64,000 bases of DNA from Blastococcus sp. CPCC 205250 (GTDB taxonomy: Bacteria; Actinomycetota; Actinomycetes; Mycobacteriales; Geodermatophilaceae). The position numbers and the translations under genes are program-made. This document shows, piece by piece, positions 62,421 through 64,000 of this stretch. Each line of letters begins with the position of its first letter. Positions within the stretch are counted from its first letter, which is position 1. Where the stretch lies: the NCBI RefSeq assembly GCF_019799925.1, contig NZ_JABGCG010000002.1, forward strand, positions 310,001 through 374,000, written 5' to 3'. The notes below the pieces were generated by a model. The model did not search any database. It was not told the DNA's origin and was given only the letters and a program-made list of their open reading frames with translations.

Positions 62421-63134
62421 TCACGGCTCCACGTGGAACAGGGCGTCGAGCGCGGCGGCCGCGCGCAGCAGCGCACGCGACCGCTCGGTCAGGTGCACGT
62501 CCCGGGCGGCCAGGGCGGCGCCGACCTCCTCCCACCGGCCGGCGCGGCGCAAGGAGGGCATCAGCTGCCGCAGCGCCCCGACGCCGTACCCGGCTCGGCG
62601 GAGCTGGTGCACGATCCGGGCATCCCGGACGTCACTGGGCGCGTACGTGCGTCGCGCGGCCGGCGACGTCCGCGGCGGCACCACGAGGCCCTCGGCGTCC
62701 CAGTGCCGCAGTGTGGAGGGCCGGATGCCCAGCGCGTCGGCCAGCTCCGAGATCGTCAGGGAGTCCGACGGCCGGGGGTCGTCGACCGGCTCGGCGGTGA
62801 TCGCCGCGGCCGCCTGCCGTGCCAGCCCGAGATCGCGCCGTTCGATGTGCAGCCGGGCGTGCAGCTCGTCCAGCAGGGTGAGGAGCTCGGCGGTGGGTGC
62901 CCGGTGGGCTGCGCGCATGAGCCGCTTGGCCTCGACGGGGCCGGCGCCCGCCGCGAACGACCGGTAGGCCAGCGCGGCCTGCAGGTGGACGCCGGTGTAC
63001 CGGCGGTGTCCGCTCGCTGTCCGTTCCGCCGGCGGCAGCACCCCGGCCCGCTCGAGGTCGCGGATCTGCTGGACCGAGTAGCCGGCGCCGCGTGCGACGT
63101 CGACCGTGCGAAGTGCCGACTGGAGACCCGTCAC
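62421..63134 (-). CDS. MerR family regulator with two MerR-type HTH segments
   Basis: A 237-residue regulator. A first MerR-like winged HTH (about 8-75: TVDVARGAGYSVQQIRDLERAGVLPPAERTASGHRRYTG) is followed by a helical linker (about 80-125). A second MerR-like HTH (about 130-200: LTISELADALGIRPSTLRHWDAEGLVVPPR, RRTYAPSDVRDARIVHQLRRAGYGV) follows. There is no cysteine-rich metal loop. Probably controls the divergent DUF6194 gene. Its last codons form the one-mismatch parS-like site. Confidence 0.85.
   Translation of the reverse strand: MTGLQSALRTVDVARGAGYSVQQIRDLERAGVLPPAERTASGHRRYTGVHLQAALAYRSFAAGAGPVEAKRLMRAAHRAPTAELLTLLDELHARLHIERRDLGLARQAAAAITAEPVDDPRPSDSLTISELADALGIRPSTLRHWDAEGLVVPPRTSPAARRTYAPSDVRDARIVHQLRRAGYGVGALRQLMPSLRRAGRWEEVGAALAARDVHLTERSRALLRAAAALDALFHVEP
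62426..62439. promoter_or_regulatory. parS-like site with one mismatch, GCTCCACGTGGAAC (site 5)
   Basis: It differs from the perfect 14-mer at one base and falls in the last codons of the MerR gene (LFHVEP). Weaker than the other four sites. Confidence 0.45.
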
Positions 63135-63184
63135 CGCGGATCCCCAGGTCGTGCGCTCCCAGGCCTCCACAAGCGCATGAGGGT

Positions 63185-63190
63185 GACGCT
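63185..63190 (+). promoter_or_regulatory. -10-like GACGCT before the DUF6194 gene
   Basis: It is 6 nt before ATG 63197. The AGCGCATGAGGGTGACGCT string just upstream has AGCG/CGCT arms and could be the MerR-type operator. Confidence 0.4.
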
Positions 63191-63196
63191 AGAGGC

Positions 63197-63670
63197 ATGG
63201 ACATCGACGAGGTGCGGGCATACGTCGAGGGACTGGGCGGCGTGCTGACGCTGGAACCCCGGCCCGCTGACGGCTCACCGGAGATCAGCTGGGGCGACCT
63301 GTTCTTCTACTACGCGCCGGACGGCGTGCTCCCGCGGTCGCAGCCCTTCGCGACCGTCGTGACCAAGGACCACCCCGGTGAGCCGAGTTCGGCCCTCGAC
63401 CGGCCGGGGGCGTTCCGGGTGAACGTCGCCGCGGGATCCGCGGAGTTCCGGCGGTGGACCGGCGGCGGGCCGCGGGACGCCGTCGAGGAGGACGTCGACG
63501 TCCGCGCCACCGACGTGGTGATGGCCCACCCGGTCTACGCGGGCCTGGGCTGGCTGGCCGTCGTCGATCCCGGTCCGCGGACGCGGGAGGCCCTCCTCGG
63601 CCTGCTCCGGTCCGCGCACGACGCCGCTGCCGCGCGGTTCCGGCGACGGGTGGACCCCGGCGGCCGCTGA
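63197..63670 (+). CDS. DUF6194 family protein
   Basis: A 157-residue soluble protein: MDIDEVRAYVEGLGGVLTLEP, ISWGDLFFYYAPDGVLP, QPFATVVTKDHPGEPSSALDRPGAFRVN and PVYAGLGWLAVVDPGPRTREALLGLLRSAH. This matches the actinobacterial DUF6194 family (phospholipid- or MmcQ-like fold, function unknown). Divergent from the MerR regulator and probably its target. No partner enzymes adjacent. Confidence 0.75.
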   Translation: MDIDEVRAYVEGLGGVLTLEPRPADGSPEISWGDLFFYYAPDGVLPRSQPFATVVTKDHPGEPSSALDRPGAFRVNVAAGSAEFRRWTGGGPRDAVEEDVDVRATDVVMAHPVYAGLGWLAVVDPGPRTREALLGLLRSAHDAAAARFRRRVDPGGR

Positions 63671-63788
63671 CGCGGATCGCCACCGCCGCGTCGGCGACCC
63701 GTCGCAGGCGGGCCGTCACGTGCGAGGGCCCGCCCAACCGCGTCGGGACGACGGCTGAGCGGGCCCTGGGCTCCTGGAGACGCCTCGG
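63671..63788. other. Intergenic region before the dnaB 3' end
   Basis: About 118 bases; convergent ends of the DUF6194 gene and dnaB. A weak hairpin could be drawn around GGGCCCGC/GCGGGCC words. Nothing else is supported. Confidence 0.4.
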
Positions 63789-64000
63789 TCAGTTGGCCAT
63801 GTCCACGAAGCGGCTGTAGTGGCCCTGGAAGGCGACCGTGACGTTGGCGGTGGGGCCATTGCGGTGCTTCACCAGCATGATGTCGGCCTCGCCCGCCCGC
63901 GGGGACTCCTTCTCGTACATGTCTTCCCTGTGGATCATCATCACCATGTCGGCGTCCTGCTCGATGCTGTTGTGGACGGCGATCCCCTCGGCCACGAAGT
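63789..64000 (-). CDS. dnaB: Replicative DNA helicase DnaB, C-terminal part with intein junction
   Basis: The frame runs off the window. The last 59 residues are the DnaB C-terminus: SIEQDADMVMMIHRED, the basic KHRNGPT and the aromatic end FQGHYSRFVDMAN. Just before them, codons at 63969-63998 read FVAEGIAVHN, followed by S at 63966-63968. F-V-EGI-VHN|S is intein block G with the catalytic penultimate His, terminal Asn and +1 Ser. The normal DLRESG sequence that should precede SIEQD is absent. So an intein is inserted at the RESG|SIEQD site, also used by the Ssp DnaB intein. The intein body lies outside. Confidence 0.9.
   Translation of the reverse strand, partial: FVAEGIAVHNSIEQDADMVMMIHREDMYEKESPRAGEADIMLVKHRNGPTANVTVAFQGHYSRFVDMAN

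Noticed and set aside
63789-63995. A complete small protein starting with the GTG near 63995
   Set aside because: The sequence is the DnaB C-terminus preceded by an intein end; the frame continues off the window.

Overview
The window is very GC-rich, densely packed actinobacterial chromosome. Start codons are often GTG, neighbouring genes overlap by ATGA/GTGA junctions, and several -10-like hexamers lie 6-8 nt before a start codon (leaderless transcription). The mix of tandem chemoreceptors, LOV photoreceptor, c-di-GMP enzymes, NAGGN and trehalose synthesis, and a DesA3-like desaturase fits a motile, desiccation-tolerant soil or rock actinobacterium such as Geodermatophilaceae; that family assignment is inference. 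The end of dnaB at the right edge and dispersed parS-like palindromes suggest the origin-proximal part of the chromosome.

Region 1 (1-17.9 kb) is sulfur and methionine salvage. A partial SfnB/DszC-type flavin monooxygenase is followed by mtnD, a ribose-type ABC importer with an MTR kinase (plus strand), and a long minus-strand operon: BMP-family nucleoside importer, nucleoside hydrolase, second MTR kinase, mtnA, mtnC, mtnB. A SAM-I/SAM-IV-type riboswitch precedes the operon. An aminotransferase that could finish the cycle sits just upstream, divergently. The set can take in methylthioadenosine (MTA) or methylthioribose (MTR) and return it to methionine.

Region 2 (17.9-25.4 kb) holds four tandem methyl-accepting chemotaxis proteins with near-identical signalling domains and strong terminators. 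Region 3 (25.7-32.2 kb) is a minus-strand osmoprotection run: asnO and ngg (N-acetylglutaminylglutamine amide), two crcB fluoride channels, otsA and otsB. A broken subtilase follows. Region 4 (33-49 kb) contains an aldo/keto reductase, small membrane proteins, a Gly-rich protein, a LOV-GAF-PP2C phosphatase, a flavin reductase with an HMG-CoA lyase, two c-di-GMP proteins, a fifth chemoreceptor, phosphoglucomutase and small enzymes.

Region 5 (49-64 kb) has a SNF2-like helicase, a flotillin/NfeD pair, DNA polymerase IV with a methyltransferase, a PucR-regulated reductase/desaturase pair, an SPFH plus divergent NAD-kinase-like pair opposite an NrtR-type Nudix regulator with two operator-like palindromes, a double-MerR regulator, and the 3' end of dnaB. 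The visible dnaB end carries an intein C-terminal splice junction (HN|S) at the known DnaB SIEQD site. Four perfect GTTCCACGTGGAAC sites and one single-mismatch site are spread over the window. Convergent genes repeatedly share one hairpin terminator whose two arms each carry a stop codon.
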